DNA of 33,088 nucleotides from JANMEX01 sp043776635 (GCA_043776635.1 JAYVRA010000027.1:1-33088); one strand, 5' to 3'. Numbered from the stretch's first letter, positions 7,735 through 15,712 are shown. Program-made: numbers and translations. The notes: a model not told the origin generated them from the sequence alone.

Positions 7735-7857
7735 TCCATCATCTCAAGTGCGCAATTTCCTCCTCCCTCCGCGCGCTGTGAGTGTTCCCCTCTGGAGGCT
7801 TTGCCTGAAATGGCTCACTCCACATCTCAAGCCGGACTTTTTGTCCGGCTTTTTTTT
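7735..7857 (+). ncRNA. Candidate trans-acting small RNA
   Basis: The 291-base gap after tetR ends in a textbook terminator and carries CCTCCTCCC at 7759-7767 within a pyrimidine-rich, presumably unpaired stretch. It also carries GTGAG/CTCAC arms flanking a second C-rich segment (CCCCTCTGG). The CCUCCUCCC motif, complementary to ribosome-binding sites, is a hallmark I recall for rhizobial alpha-r14 small RNAs, and similar anti-SD loops occur in AbcR-type RNAs. The 5' end and promoter are not clear; TTGAAA at 7706-7711 is the only -35-like hexamer nearby. The tetR terminator function alone could explain part of this region. Confidence 0.45.
7829..7857 (+). terminator. Strong rho-independent terminator
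   Basis: AAGCCGGAC (7829-7837), a TTTTT loop and GTCCGGCTT (7843-7851) make a perfect 9-base stem running into eight T residues (7850-7857). It lies 170 bases after the tetR stop, which fits termination of an independent small transcript at least as well as of tetR. Confidence 0.9.
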
Positions 7858-7947
7858 GTCCAAAATTTGAGGCCGGAAAGCAAACGCCATCCGCGCGGCG
7901 AACGCGCGATGATGGTACGCAGTAGATATGTAAACAGTGCGGAAGAA

Positions 7948-8835
7948 CTACGCCGCGTATTTGCGCAATGAACGGGCGGGCGTTGCGCTCGTAACGCCGA
8001 TATCGCGCAAAGCGTCCTGCATTTCGCGCTGCTTCAAAGTTTTCGGCGCGGCGATGAAGCGGCCAAAAGTTGTCGGCGCAATTTCGGGGCGGGCAAATAC
8101 AAAGCCCTGAACGTAAGTTGTTCCTGTCATTTCAGTCAGCTCAAGTTGCCATAGCTCTTCGATGCCTTCAAACACGGTTTCAATGCCGCGCGCGGTAAAT
8201 TGCACCACCATTGATTTGAGTAAATCATAACCCGCCTTGGTTCCTAAAAGGCGCGTGACCCAGCGTCCATCGAACTTCACAATATCCGGGCGCAAACGGG
8301 CCAGCCGCCCGGCATCAGAATGGTCGGAGCCGTAATCGTCAATCGCCAGCTTGAAGCCATTGGCTTTGATCGCATCCGCCAGTGAGACCAGCAGCGCCGG
8401 GGTCTTGGATTTTTGCTCTGTGATTTCGCAAACGAGCATGTGTGGGCTGGCACCGCTCTTGGCCCAACTGCGGCGGATGCCGGCCAGCGCGGCGGACACG
8501 TCCAAAATATTATTGAATGCCGACGGGTCGATATTGAAGAACAACATGACATTTTTCACTGGCAGTGTGGCGGCGTTTTTCATGTGCAGGTCGCGCGTAA
8601 GCGTTTCCATGGCAAAGCGCTCTGCCTTGGTGATATTTTTGAAAAAAAAGCCTGGGGTAAAATTACGACCTGCTAAATACGGACGGATCAAGCCCTCAAA
8701 CCCGGCAATTACCGCCCCGCCGGGCTTCAGCGAAAATATCGGCTGAAACGCACTTTTCAGCTGCCAAGGGCCATAGAGCTGTACAAGAGTTCCATCTTTT
8801 TGCGGCAGCGCGCGGGATATTGTTTGCGGGGTCAT
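7948..8835 (-). CDS. EAL-domain cyclic-di-GMP phosphodiesterase
   Basis: This is a stand-alone EAL protein of 295 residues with no sensor or membrane domain, so cytoplasmic. EAL enzymes hydrolyse cyclic-di-GMP to pGpG. The signature reads EGL rather than EAL (E48). Other expected residues are present: N101 (FFNIDP), E137 (CEITE), D166-D167 (AIDDYGSD), K187 (DIVKFD), E223 (VFEGIEE) and Q243 (VQGFVF). Catalytic competence is therefore plausible. The ATG at 8835 is preferred over an in-frame TTG at 8841. It is divergent from aspartate aminotransferase. It may control motility or biofilm, but nothing nearby shows the target. Confidence 0.9.
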   Translation of the reverse strand: MTPQTISRALPQKDGTLVQLYGPWQLKSAFQPIFSLKPGGAVIAGFEGLIRPYLAGRNFTPGFFFKNITKAERFAMETLTRDLHMKNAATLPVKNVMLFFNIDPSAFNNILDVSAALAGIRRSWAKSGASPHMLVCEITEQKSKTPALLVSLADAIKANGFKLAIDDYGSDHSDAGRLARLRPDIVKFDGRWVTRLLGTKAGYDLLKSMVVQFTARGIETVFEGIEELWQLELTEMTGTTYVQGFVFARPEIAPTTFGRFIAAPKTLKQREMQDALRDIGVTSATPARSLRKYAA

Positions 8836-8973
8836 CGTCAACGTCCAATTTCAATCGATAAAATTGCACATGCGCTGTCAAGAAACCGTTAATAATAAGA
8901 TTTTGCCTTGCGATAAAGCCCTGTCTGCCGCATAGGTACGGCGTAAAATTTTGCCTTTTTGGAGTCTATTCTT

Positions 8974-10176
8974 ATGGCCTTTCTTGCTGATGTCCTTTCC
9001 CGCGTAAAGCCTTCTGCAACCATCGTCATTACCCAGAAGGCACGGGACCTGAAAGCGCAAGGCAAAGACGTGATTTCGCTTTCCGTCGGCGAGCCGGATT
9101 TTGACACGCCGGACAATATTAAAGAGGCCGCCATTGCTGCTATCGCTCGCGGCGAGACGAAGTATCCGCCGGTTTCAGGCATTCCGCAGCTGCGCGAGGC
9201 GGTTGCCGCCAAGTTCAAGCGCGAGAACAGCTTGGATTATAAGGCGAGCCAAACTATCGTTGGTACCGGCGGCAAGCAGGTGCTTTACAATGCGTTTTTG
9301 GCCACGCTAAACCCCGGCGATGAGGTCGTCATCCCCGCGCCCTACTGGGTATCGTATCCGGAAATGGTAGCGCTGAACTATGGCACGCCTGTTATCGTGA
9401 TGACGACGCTTGAAAATAACTTCAAGCTGCAAGCGCAAGATCTTGACCGCGCTATCACGCCGAAAACCAAATGGGTGCTGCTCAACTCGCCGTCTAACCC
9501 GTCCGGCGCGGCCTATAACTACGCCGAAATGAAGGCGCTGACGGATGTGCTGGTGCGCCATCCGCATGTGTGGATTTTGACCGATGATATGTATGAGCAT
9601 CTGGTCTATGGCGATTTTCAGTTTGTCACGCCGGCCCAAGTCGAGCCGTCGCTTTATGAGCGCACATTAACGATGAACGGCGTTTCCAAATCCTACGCCA
9701 TGACAGGATGGCGCATCGGCTATGCCGCCGGCCCTGAACATCTCATCAAGGCGATGGACATGGTGCAAGGCCAGCAAACCTCGGGCGCATCCACCATTTC
9801 GCAATGGGCCGCAGTCGAGGCGCTGAACGGCCCGCAGACACATCTGCCAGTCTTCCGCAAAGCCTTTGAGGCGCGGCGCGATCTGGTGGTTTCCATGCTA
9901 AACCAAGCCACAGGCATGGTCTGCCCCAAGCCCGAAGGCGCGTTTTATGTGTATCCGAGCGTCGCTGAGCTGATCGGTAAGAAGACGCCATCAGGCAAGC
10001 TGATTGCCACTGACGAGGATTTCGTCGTGGCGTTGCTGGAGGAAGAAGGCGTTGCGGCTGTGCATGGTTCAGCGTTCGGGCTGGGCCCGAATTTCCGCAT
10101 CAGCTATGCGACAAGCGATGTGCTGTTGGAAGAGGCTTGCAAGCGGATACAGAGGTTTGCTGCCAGCTTAAAATAA
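8974..10176 (+). CDS. aatA: Aspartate aminotransferase (class I, PLP-dependent)
   Basis: This enzyme interconverts aspartate plus 2-oxoglutarate with oxaloacetate plus glutamate. The 400-residue length matches rhizobial aspartate/prephenate-type aminotransferases of subgroup I-gamma. Visible features are SVGEPDFDTP (substrate loop), GGKQVLYNAF (cofactor phosphate site), NSPSNPSG, DDMYEHLVYG, and the PLP-binding lysine K239 in GVSKSYAMTGWRIGYAAG. The conserved FRISYA arginine near the C-terminus binds the substrate carboxylate. The ATG at 8974 follows TTTTTGGAG; a TTG at 8959 is rejected. A prephenate aminotransferase side activity is known for some relatives and cannot be excluded. Monocistronic. 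Confidence 0.95.
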   Translation: MAFLADVLSRVKPSATIVITQKARDLKAQGKDVISLSVGEPDFDTPDNIKEAAIAAIARGETKYPPVSGIPQLREAVAAKFKRENSLDYKASQTIVGTGGKQVLYNAFLATLNPGDEVVIPAPYWVSYPEMVALNYGTPVIVMTTLENNFKLQAQDLDRAITPKTKWVLLNSPSNPSGAAYNYAEMKALTDVLVRHPHVWILTDDMYEHLVYGDFQFVTPAQVEPSLYERTLTMNGVSKSYAMTGWRIGYAAGPEHLIKAMDMVQGQQTSGASTISQWAAVEALNGPQTHLPVFRKAFEARRDLVVSMLNQATGMVCPKPEGAFYVYPSVAELIGKKTPSGKLIATDEDFVVALLEEEGVAAVHGSAFGLGPNFRISYATSDVLLEEACKRIQRFAASLK

Positions 10177-10756
10177 TCCCTGTCAGTCTTAAACATATAC
10201 TCCACTATCTGCGCAACTCACGCCATTGAACGCGCAGACAGTGGCCGCTAGATCAAGCTACCATTGACATATTGGTGCAATAAGGATGCGACAAGCGTTT
10301 GGAAAAGCATGCCCTTGCGCGACGCGTTTGCTTTCAACAGGCTTACGGTGAAAGTGCACAAATTCCCGCTGTACGGTCGCCGTCTCGCACAAATCACCCC
10401 GTAAGTTCGCAGACAGTGCATCATCGCGGCATCTTTGCCAACTGAGCGATTGCACAGCAGCGCTGAAGCACAGTCACCGGATTACTACCGGTTCTGCACG
10501 GGGGTTGCTGTTGCCACTGTTCCGAAGCACGGGTTCGGCCTCTGCACTGCGCTGGACTGAATGACGAAGGGGCACGCCTACTTTTCAAGCACCCTATGTG
10601 TAGGAGCCATGCCAACAACACTTCTTAAACCGCAATCCGGGCACAGTTGGTGTGACTACCAAGAATCGGAACGGAGCATACATTCGGGTACGTGAGCACC
10701 GGAAGCGCAGAAAATCGCATCAAATGCCCAGCAGTGCGTATCCGTCATGTGGTTTC
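10177..10756. other. 580-base gap without a recognised gene
   Basis: No ORF with a convincing start, and no tRNA, tmRNA, RNase P, SRP or 6S signature, was recognised. A stop-free stretch reading PLTYWCNKDATSVWKSMP lies on the plus strand near 10260-10400 but has no start and no family resemblance. The last 95 bases (10648-10742) belong to a dispersed repeat also seen at 14081-14170. The rest may be degraded DNA. Confidence 0.5.
10648..10742 (+). repeat. Dispersed REP-like repeat, copy 1
   Basis: It shares an exact 18-base core, CGTGAGCACCGGAAGCGC (10691-10708), with the copy at 14119-14136. It also shares imperfect similarity over about 90 bases, including an upstream AGAAYCGGARCGGARC segment. 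It abuts the 3' end of the hxlR-type gene. Confidence 0.75.
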
Positions 10757-11158
10757 TCACTCAGCCGCCACGCGCATCGTGGGTCCGACATCCTTATCCC
10801 GCGCGTCAAACATCGCACGCGCGTCAACGATACGTTGACGGTTCGTAATCGCCCATTGCGCAACGACACCAAGAGGTTCCGAAAGTGAGTGGCCGAGCGC
10901 CGTCAGCTCATAGTCCACGCGCGGCGGAATTGTCGGGTAAACCGTGCGCGTCACGAATCCGTCGCGCTCCAGTGTTTTGAGGTTAAGTGTAAGCATTCGT
11001 TGAGAAATTCCCTCAACACCGCGCCGTAATTCGGAGAAACGCTGCGACCCGTCATTGAGCGCTCGTACAATCAGCACCGTCCATTTATCGCCAATTTGGC
11101 TCAGCACTTCATGCACTGCCATGCAGGTGCCGGTAACATTTTTGTTTGTATGTTTCAT
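10757..11158 (-). CDS. HxlR-family transcriptional regulator
   Basis: This is a 133-residue winged-helix regulator of the HxlR family. The family signature runs from C12 through VLSQIGDKWTVLIVRAL (residues 18-34). The recognition helix region GISQRMLTLNLKTLERDGFV and the wing VYPTIPPRVDYELTALG follow. Related regulators (YodB, QorR, HypR) sense quinones or disulphide stress through an N-terminal cysteine, and C12 is in that position. The ATG at 11158 has AAGAAGG about 8 bases upstream. A longer frame from 11200 is rejected. It is divergent from the azoreductase gene across 145 bases holding repeated GTAAC half-sites, so it probably represses azoR. Confidence 0.9.
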   Translation of the reverse strand: MKHTNKNVTGTCMAVHEVLSQIGDKWTVLIVRALNDGSQRFSELRRGVEGISQRMLTLNLKTLERDGFVTRTVYPTIPPRVDYELTALGHSLSEPLGVVAQWAITNRQRIVDARAMFDARDKDVGPTMRVAAE

Positions 11159-11205
11159 ATAAGTGCCTTCTTGCAAAATCATAAAACTATCGTATTTCAC
11201 CTCAA

Positions 11206-11258
11206 GTTACCAACAGTAACAAGTAAAATTTATGTAACCAGCAAACAATATGTAACCA
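11206..11258. promoter_or_regulatory. Candidate HxlR operator cluster
   Basis: GTTAC (11206-11210) and GTAAC (11216-11220) form an inverted pair 5 bases apart. Downstream, TATGTAACCA occurs twice (11231-11240 and 11249-11258), 18 bases apart and therefore on nearly the same DNA face. The cluster lies in the divergent hxlR/azoR gap. Binding is inferred. Confidence 0.45.
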
Positions 11259-11303
11259 ATTGGCCAGTCCTACGGCCACCGTGAAATCCCAGAGGAATAT
11301 GCC

Positions 11304-11903
11304 ATGTCCAACGTTCTGCTCGTAACCACCTCGCCGCACCTCGGCGTCTCTGTATCCACCAAAGTTGCAACTGAATTGGCGCACAAAATTGCTGCAAAAT
11401 CAGGCGGAAAAGTCACGCTCCGCGATGTGGGCGCAAAGCCTTTGGCACACATTGATGAAACCATGGTTATTGCCACCCGCTCCGGTAAAACTGATTTGAC
11501 AGCCACTGAAAAGGCGGCCTTTGACCGCTCTATGGAAATCGTCGAAGAAGTGAAGCACGCAGACGTGATCGTCATCGGAGCTGCCATGTTCAACTTCGGC
11601 CCGACCACAAACCTCAAAGGCTGGGTCGATCATTTGGCCGTTCCAAGCCAGACATTCCAATATGGCGCTAACGGTCCTGAAGGCCTCGTCAAGGGCAAGA
11701 AGGTTTACGTTGTTACAGCATCCGCCGGTGAATATGGCGAAGGTTCAGCCGACCATTTGAAGCCTTGGATACTTGTTGTGCTCGGTTTCCTCGGCATGAC
11801 CGATGTTGAAGTTATTACCATTGATAAGCTCGCCTACGGACCGGAAGCCGTTGCAGCAGCCATGGTCGCAGCCAACGCCAGGATCGAAGCAATTGCTGCT
11901 TAA
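11304..11903 (+). CDS. azoR: FMN-dependent NADH:quinone/azo oxidoreductase
   Basis: This 199-residue flavodoxin-like enzyme of the AzoR/AcpD family reduces quinones and azo compounds by two electrons using NADH and FMN. The flavin-contacting loop AMFNFGPTTNLKGWVD (residues 94-109) matches the family's P-M-Y-N-F consensus. A second loop, TASAGEYGEGSADH, precedes the LGFLGM helix that is usual in this family. The N-terminal phosphate-binding stretch TTSPHLGVSVSTKVA replaces the common S-P-R-G-S-x-S. The ATG at 11304 follows AGAGGA. It is divergent from an HxlR regulator and terminated by a strong hairpin, so it is a single-gene transcript likely induced by quinone or electrophile stress. Confidence 0.92.
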   Translation: MSNVLLVTTSPHLGVSVSTKVATELAHKIAAKSGGKVTLRDVGAKPLAHIDETMVIATRSGKTDLTATEKAAFDRSMEIVEEVKHADVIVIGAAMFNFGPTTNLKGWVDHLAVPSQTFQYGANGPEGLVKGKKVYVVTASAGEYGEGSADHLKPWILVVLGFLGMTDVEVITIDKLAYGPEAVAAAMVAANARIEAIAA

Positions 11904-11921
11904 TTTCAGTTGAAATTTACA

Positions 11922-11953
11922 AAGCCGGGCAGTGCGCTGCCCGGCTTTTGCTT
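11922..11953 (+). terminator. Rho-independent terminator of azoR
   Basis: AAGCCGGGCAG (11922-11932), a TGCG loop and CTGCCCGGCTT (11937-11947) form a perfect 11-base stem followed by TTTTGCTTTT. Confidence 0.93.
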
Positions 11954-11980
11954 TTCTGGATTTCCGTTAAGATTGACGTC

Positions 11981-12535
11981 ATGAGCATCACTCTCCCCGA
12001 CGATAACACCCGTCCTCACGCCCCTAAAATCGAAGGCGTCACAGACCAGCAGCGCCGCCATGGCCATCGCTTGGCGCAGTTTCATGCCATGCATTTGCGC
12101 GAGATGTCCCGCGTCAACCACGCGATGGTGCAGGTGTTTGCCGGCAACAGCAGCGTGGAAGCCCTGCTTACCACCATCACGTCCATGCAAATGGTCGCCA
12201 ACATGCGCCAATTCGGCAACCTCTGCGGCGCCACCTGCCGGATGCTCACGGGCCACCATTCCATTGAAGACCAATGGCTGTTTCCAGCGCTGAAAGGTTA
12301 CAGCACCGGGTTGGATAAGGTCGTGGCCCGGCTGCAATATGAGCACACCTTCATTCACCAGCTAATTGGCCGACTGGAAGCCGCCGCCCGTGCGTTGATC
12401 AAAGACGCAAGCGCGGGAAACGCAAAAGCATTGCGCGGAGAATTTGTCGCGCTGGAGGGCTTCGTGAAATCCCATTTCGGCTATGAACAGGGCGAATTGG
12501 AAGAGGCCCTCGGTTTCTACAATTTAGAAATATGA
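11981..12535 (+). CDS. Hemerythrin-like (HHE cation-binding) protein
   Basis: This is a 184-residue four-helix-bundle protein of the hemerythrin HHE group, expected to bind a di-iron centre. Candidate ligands follow the usual order: H35/H38 in QFHAMHLREM, H92 or H93 with E96 in GHHSIEDQWLFP, H122 and H126 in YEHTFIHQL, and H165 with E169 in KSHFGYEQGEL. Bacterial relatives handle oxygen, NO or iron; the exact role is open. There is no signal peptide, so it is cytoplasmic. The ATG at 11981 excludes an unlikely N-terminus that would begin inside the azoR terminator. It converges on the acyltransferase gene with 3 bases between stops. Confidence 0.88.
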   Translation: MSITLPDDNTRPHAPKIEGVTDQQRRHGHRLAQFHAMHLREMSRVNHAMVQVFAGNSSVEALLTTITSMQMVANMRQFGNLCGATCRMLTGHHSIEDQWLFPALKGYSTGLDKVVARLQYEHTFIHQLIGRLEAAARALIKDASAGNAKALRGEFVALEGFVKSHFGYEQGELEEALGFYNLEI

Positions 12536-12538
12536 CCC

Positions 12539-13942
12539 TTACTTGCCATGATGCGCCAGCGAGTTGGCATAGTATGCCACCAACGCCCCCTCGCCCTGCG
12601 TGATGCGGTACAGCCCTTCGTCATCCTCGCTCACCAAATCCCGCAGCACAAACATGCGAAGGCCCGCCGTCACGGCATAATCCCGGTCACTGCGGGGGAT
12701 GTGGACGTGGACGCCTTGGCTTTCCAATTCGTCAATTAGATCACTCACCTCGGCCTTGAGACGCAGCAAATCCACGCCATCGCTTCCTTCGGAAATCAAC
12801 ACCTGCGCCACAAGTGAAACCGGCATAGCCGGAACCGCCGCGCCAATGCGCGCCATAAGCTCGCCGCCGAGATATTCGATAAAGCCGCTCTGGTCATCCT
12901 GGCTCAAGCCCGAAAAGTGCACAACCTTGCGCCTCTCAAACACAGACTTCAGCGAGAGCGGCTTTCCAAACGCCACGCAGGCATAGCCAAACTTGTGCCA
13001 TTTGCCTGCAAAGCGCAGCCGCAAATTCTTGCCGATAAACGCCAGACTTTTGACAGCTTTGGTATAAAATGCCTGTTTGGGTAGCGGGCCACTAATCTCC
13101 GCTACCAACGAACGATCCTCCAACACGCGGTCATAATTGAGCCCGACCGGAATGAACACCACATCGCGCCCGTTCGGGTCAAACCCTTCAACCATATAGG
13201 AAATCAGCCCCAGCTTCACCGGGCGCAACTTGCCATCGCGCGATAGGCCGCCTTCGGGAAACATGGCTTGCGTCACACCGGCAGCAGTCGCCATCTGCAC
13301 ATAGCGCGCCAGCACTTTGCGATACAGCCCGTTGCGCGAATTGCGCCGGATAAAATAAGCGCCCATCGAGCGGATCAGCATTTGCAGCACCGGAATGCGC
13401 GCCCACTCCCCCACCGCGTAAGAAAGCGTGGTGGCGCTGGCCGCCATATAAGTCACTAAAATATAATCCATGTTGGAACGGTGGTTCATCACAAACACCA
13501 CGGTCGCGTCCGTATCCACCGCCTGCATCAGCGTCTCATCCGTGAACGCCAACCGGACACGATAGAGCGATGTTGAAATCCAGCGGGCAAACCGCATCCC
13601 GATATTGAAATAAGTATAGGCACTAAATGAGGGTACAATCTCGCGGGCATAGCGCTCGGCGTCCGCCATCGCCACTTTAACCGGCATCCCCGTTTCCTTG
13701 GCATAGCTTTCGGCCTCCGAAACAATAGCCGGATCATGCGTCAGCCTGTCCACCAGCACCTCACGCTTGGTCATTTTGAATGGTCGGATTTTAAGGCGCA
13801 GCCGCGTGTTCAACTCATCAATCGCACGGTTGGCGCGGCTGCGAAAAAACCAGCGTACAACTGGATTAAGCAGCCGGTCGTAAAGCCCCGCAATCGCCAG
13901 CGCCGCCCCGATAACAACCGCCCATATCGGCAATGTCAGCAT
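12539..13942 (-). CDS. PlsB-like glycerol-3-phosphate / lysophosphatidate acyltransferase
   Basis: This is a 467-residue acyltransferase of the PlsC/PlsB superfamily. The catalytic HX4D motif is at H154 and D159 (NHRSNMDYILV). Block III appears as FPEGGLSRDGKLRPVKLG, and block IV as VVFIPVGLNYDRV. One N-terminal hydrophobic helix (residues 3-20) anchors it to the inner membrane. Architecture and length resemble the rhizobial proteins annotated as glycerol-3-phosphate acyltransferase rather than the 250-residue PlsC. The substrate assignment is inferred. The C-terminal 120 residues are a helical region without catalytic motifs. The start ATG at 13942 places the membrane helix at the N-terminus. 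Monocistronic. Confidence 0.87.
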   Translation of the reverse strand: MLTLPIWAVVIGAALAIAGLYDRLLNPVVRWFFRSRANRAIDELNTRLRLKIRPFKMTKREVLVDRLTHDPAIVSEAESYAKETGMPVKVAMADAERYAREIVPSFSAYTYFNIGMRFARWISTSLYRVRLAFTDETLMQAVDTDATVVFVMNHRSNMDYILVTYMAASATTLSYAVGEWARIPVLQMLIRSMGAYFIRRNSRNGLYRKVLARYVQMATAAGVTQAMFPEGGLSRDGKLRPVKLGLISYMVEGFDPNGRDVVFIPVGLNYDRVLEDRSLVAEISGPLPKQAFYTKAVKSLAFIGKNLRLRFAGKWHKFGYACVAFGKPLSLKSVFERRKVVHFSGLSQDDQSGFIEYLGGELMARIGAAVPAMPVSLVAQVLISEGSDGVDLLRLKAEVSDLIDELESQGVHVHIPRSDRDYAVTAGLRMFVLRDLVSEDDEGLYRITQGEGALVAYYANSLAHHGK

Positions 13943-14007
13943 GTTTGCTTCCCCGTCCCTACGCTTAGTGTGTGAGCATTAGGGAGAGTTAGCAACCACC
14001 ATCAAAC

Positions 14008-14039
14008 ATAAAAAACGCCCCGCAGTTTCCTGCGGGGCG
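14008..14039 (-). terminator. Rho-independent terminator, minus strand
   Basis: Read on the minus strand, CGCCCCGCAG (14039-14030) pairs with CTGCGGGGCG (14025-14016) around a 4-base loop and runs into a T-tract (A residues at 14008-14015 on the plus strand, with one interruption). It fits termination of the DUF1344 gene upstream and insulates the acyltransferase gene. Confidence 0.88.
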
Positions 14040-14080
14040 CTGATGCAATCTATGAAAATTCGTCATGCTGAGTCATATGG

Positions 14081-14170
14081 GGTGGTTTTCGAGAACCGGA
14101 GCGGAACGAACATTGATCCGTGAGCACCGGAAGCGCGAATAACCTCACCGAATGGCCGGCAAGGCGGATT
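14081..14170 (+). repeat. Dispersed REP-like repeat, copy 2
   Basis: This is the second copy of the repeat at 10648-10742, with the exact 18-base core CGTGAGCACCGGAAGCGC at 14119-14136 preceded by AGAACCGGAGCGGAAC. It lies between the DUF1344 stop codon and its terminator. Confidence 0.75.
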
Positions 14171-14179
14171 TTCCGAAAA

Positions 14180-14422
14180 TTACTTGGTTACTTCGATGAC
14201 TGTTGCAGCCTTAGTTGCATCATCAAAAGTTACCTTAACCTTGGCACCGGCAACAAGCGTGTCAACAGCAACGCCTTCAGCAACAACGTATGAAGTTGCA
14301 TCTTCGAGTGTTACAGTCTTGGTCGCAGCATCATATGCCTTTACAACACCTGAAGCTTCGCCAGCGAAAGCGGCGGCAGCAAATGCAACGGATGCGATGA
14401 GTGTAGCGATAATGGTTTTCAT
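14180..14422 (-). CDS. DUF1344 small periplasmic protein
   Basis: This is an 80-residue protein with a cleavable signal peptide (residues 1-20, ending AFA-G) and a small beta-rich domain. The GVVKAYDAATKTVTLEDATS stretch and the AKVKVTFDDATK stretch match the DUF1344 family, common in rhizobia and of unknown function. The ATG at 14422 is chosen because AGGAG lies seven bases upstream; an in-frame ATG at 14446 would precede the ribosome site. The transcript probably runs through the REP-like repeat to the terminator at 14008-14039. Confidence 0.85.
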   Translation of the reverse strand: MKTIIATLIASVAFAAAAFAGEASGVVKAYDAATKTVTLEDATSYVVAEGVAVDTLVAGAKVKVTFDDATKAATVIEVTK

Positions 14423-14876
14423 AAGGTAACTCCTAATAGTCTTCATGCTTGTCCGGTCTCGAAACGCCGTCTTGGGAGAACAATGCTCGCCGGACGAGCG
14501 CTCTTAACCCGTGGTTTTTACGCTTGGCAAGTCACAAAAAATAAAAATAATCAACAATATCAATGACATGATTTTGCCTCATTTGCTGCGGTTCACAAGA
14601 TTCACAAGCAAAATTTATGGCTAAAAAGGGGCAAATCGTTTTAATCATAGATTAAATTACGTGACTTGACTCTTCAGCCGTCTTACACGAGAACATCTTT
14701 CAGGTGTGCGCCTGCGCTGCTCTTTCGTATCTGGGAGGAACAGGGGGATGTGCGCGGCGCACCCGGCATTTTACTAAAAGTTTATATGTTTTCTGATGGC
14801 ACGTCGGGCAAAAAATGGTTTACAGCTGCAATAAAGCTGTATGCTGACTGCGCGTTGCGGTTAAGCGACTTGGCTG
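14423..14876. other. A/T-rich 454-base intergenic region
   Basis: No gene is supported. It contains the DUF1344 promoter region, a hairpin GCTCG-CCGGA-CGAGC (14485-14499), and a very A/T-rich block around 14530-14660. Near the right end, ACAGCT (14822-14827) with AGCTGT (14835-14840) is followed on the minus strand by a six-T run (AAAAAA at about 14810-14816 on plus). This is a weak candidate terminator for the HMA-MauE gene. Confidence 0.5.
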
Positions 14877-15587
14877 TCACATTTTCATATTCATCATGTC
14901 GGCTTCCATGCCTGACATGCCAAAGTAAAGCATCCACGCCGCCATGGCTGCCATGCCAAGATTCTCAATAATTGTGACAGTTGACATGGGCAATTGAAAC
15001 ACGGTGCCAAGGCAGGCGCACTGGATCTTTTCTTTACGGTTCACGGATTGAATAACGCCAACCGCACCAACCAAGCTGGTAATCAACGCAATCCACGTCA
15101 CCGCAATCATCTGGAAATAAAATAGAAACGCAAAGCCCAAGCCTAGTTCCACAAAAGGGTACACATAGCCCCAAAGAGGTACTTGCTTTGCTATAATATC
15201 GTACCGCGAGTAAGAACGCGCAAAGGCAGGAACGTCTAAAAGTTTGAATGCGCCAAAAGCAATATAAAACGCAGCCATAAAACCCATCATCCAACTTATC
15301 GATGCAAATGCGACAACTGCACACAATCCGATGATCAAAAACAATGGATAGTATATTTTGATCCAGGCCAGCCAAGCCGCTTCAGGTTTGGCCGCTGTCG
15401 CACTCACCCTATACTTACCAATCGCGCCAAGCGCGGCATTTAAGCTGTCTAGCGAAAGGCCACTTGGCACGATGGCAACTGGAGGATTGAGTGACACGTT
15501 TATCTGCGGCGCAATAGAGCGCAATGCCTTTTCAACTTTGCTCGCACAGCCTGCACATATCATTCCGGAAACTTCTAATGTGTTCAT
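14877..15587 (-). CDS. HMA domain fused to MauE/DoxX-like membrane protein
   Basis: This is a 236-residue fusion. Residues 1-65 are a heavy-metal-associated domain with the metal-binding GMICAGC (C11, C14). About five membrane segments follow (near 76-96, 98-116, 140-158, 160-180, 205-223) and resemble MauE/DoxX redox membrane proteins, including a C190-A-C192 pair in KIQCACLGTVF. The tail is methionine-rich (M224, M227, M231, M232, M234, M236), as in copper-binding sequences. Copper or mercury handling coupled to thiol redox at the inner membrane is inferred. The start is uncertain: ATG 15587 begins exactly at the HMA domain, while an ATG at 15635 would add 16 residues; neither has a good ribosome site. 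Confidence 0.82.
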   Translation of the reverse strand: MNTLEVSGMICAGCASKVEKALRSIAPQINVSLNPPVAIVPSGLSLDSLNAALGAIGKYRVSATAAKPEAAWLAWIKIYYPLFLIIGLCAVVAFASISWMMGFMAAFYIAFGAFKLLDVPAFARSYSRYDIIAKQVPLWGYVYPFVELGLGFAFLFYFQMIAVTWIALITSLVGAVGVIQSVNRKEKIQCACLGTVFQLPMSTVTIIENLGMAAMAAWMLYFGMSGMEADMMNMKM

Positions 15588-15712
15588 GCCACTTGCATAG
15601 CCAAAATCACTAAGAGTGGCCAGCCAAGAAATCATTATTCACAAAAATATGAGAATCGAATTATGGCGCACCGTTACCGATAGCTTGTCGCATCCTCTCA
15701 GCAACCTTACCG

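Noticed and set aside
10490..10610. Possible 6S, tmRNA or RNase P RNA
   Set aside because: The stems are G/C-rich but none of the conserved core motifs of these RNAs could be found.
14666..14971. 101-codon plus-strand frame
   Set aside because: No ribosome site, no domain, and it overlaps the end of the HMA-MauE gene on the opposite strand.
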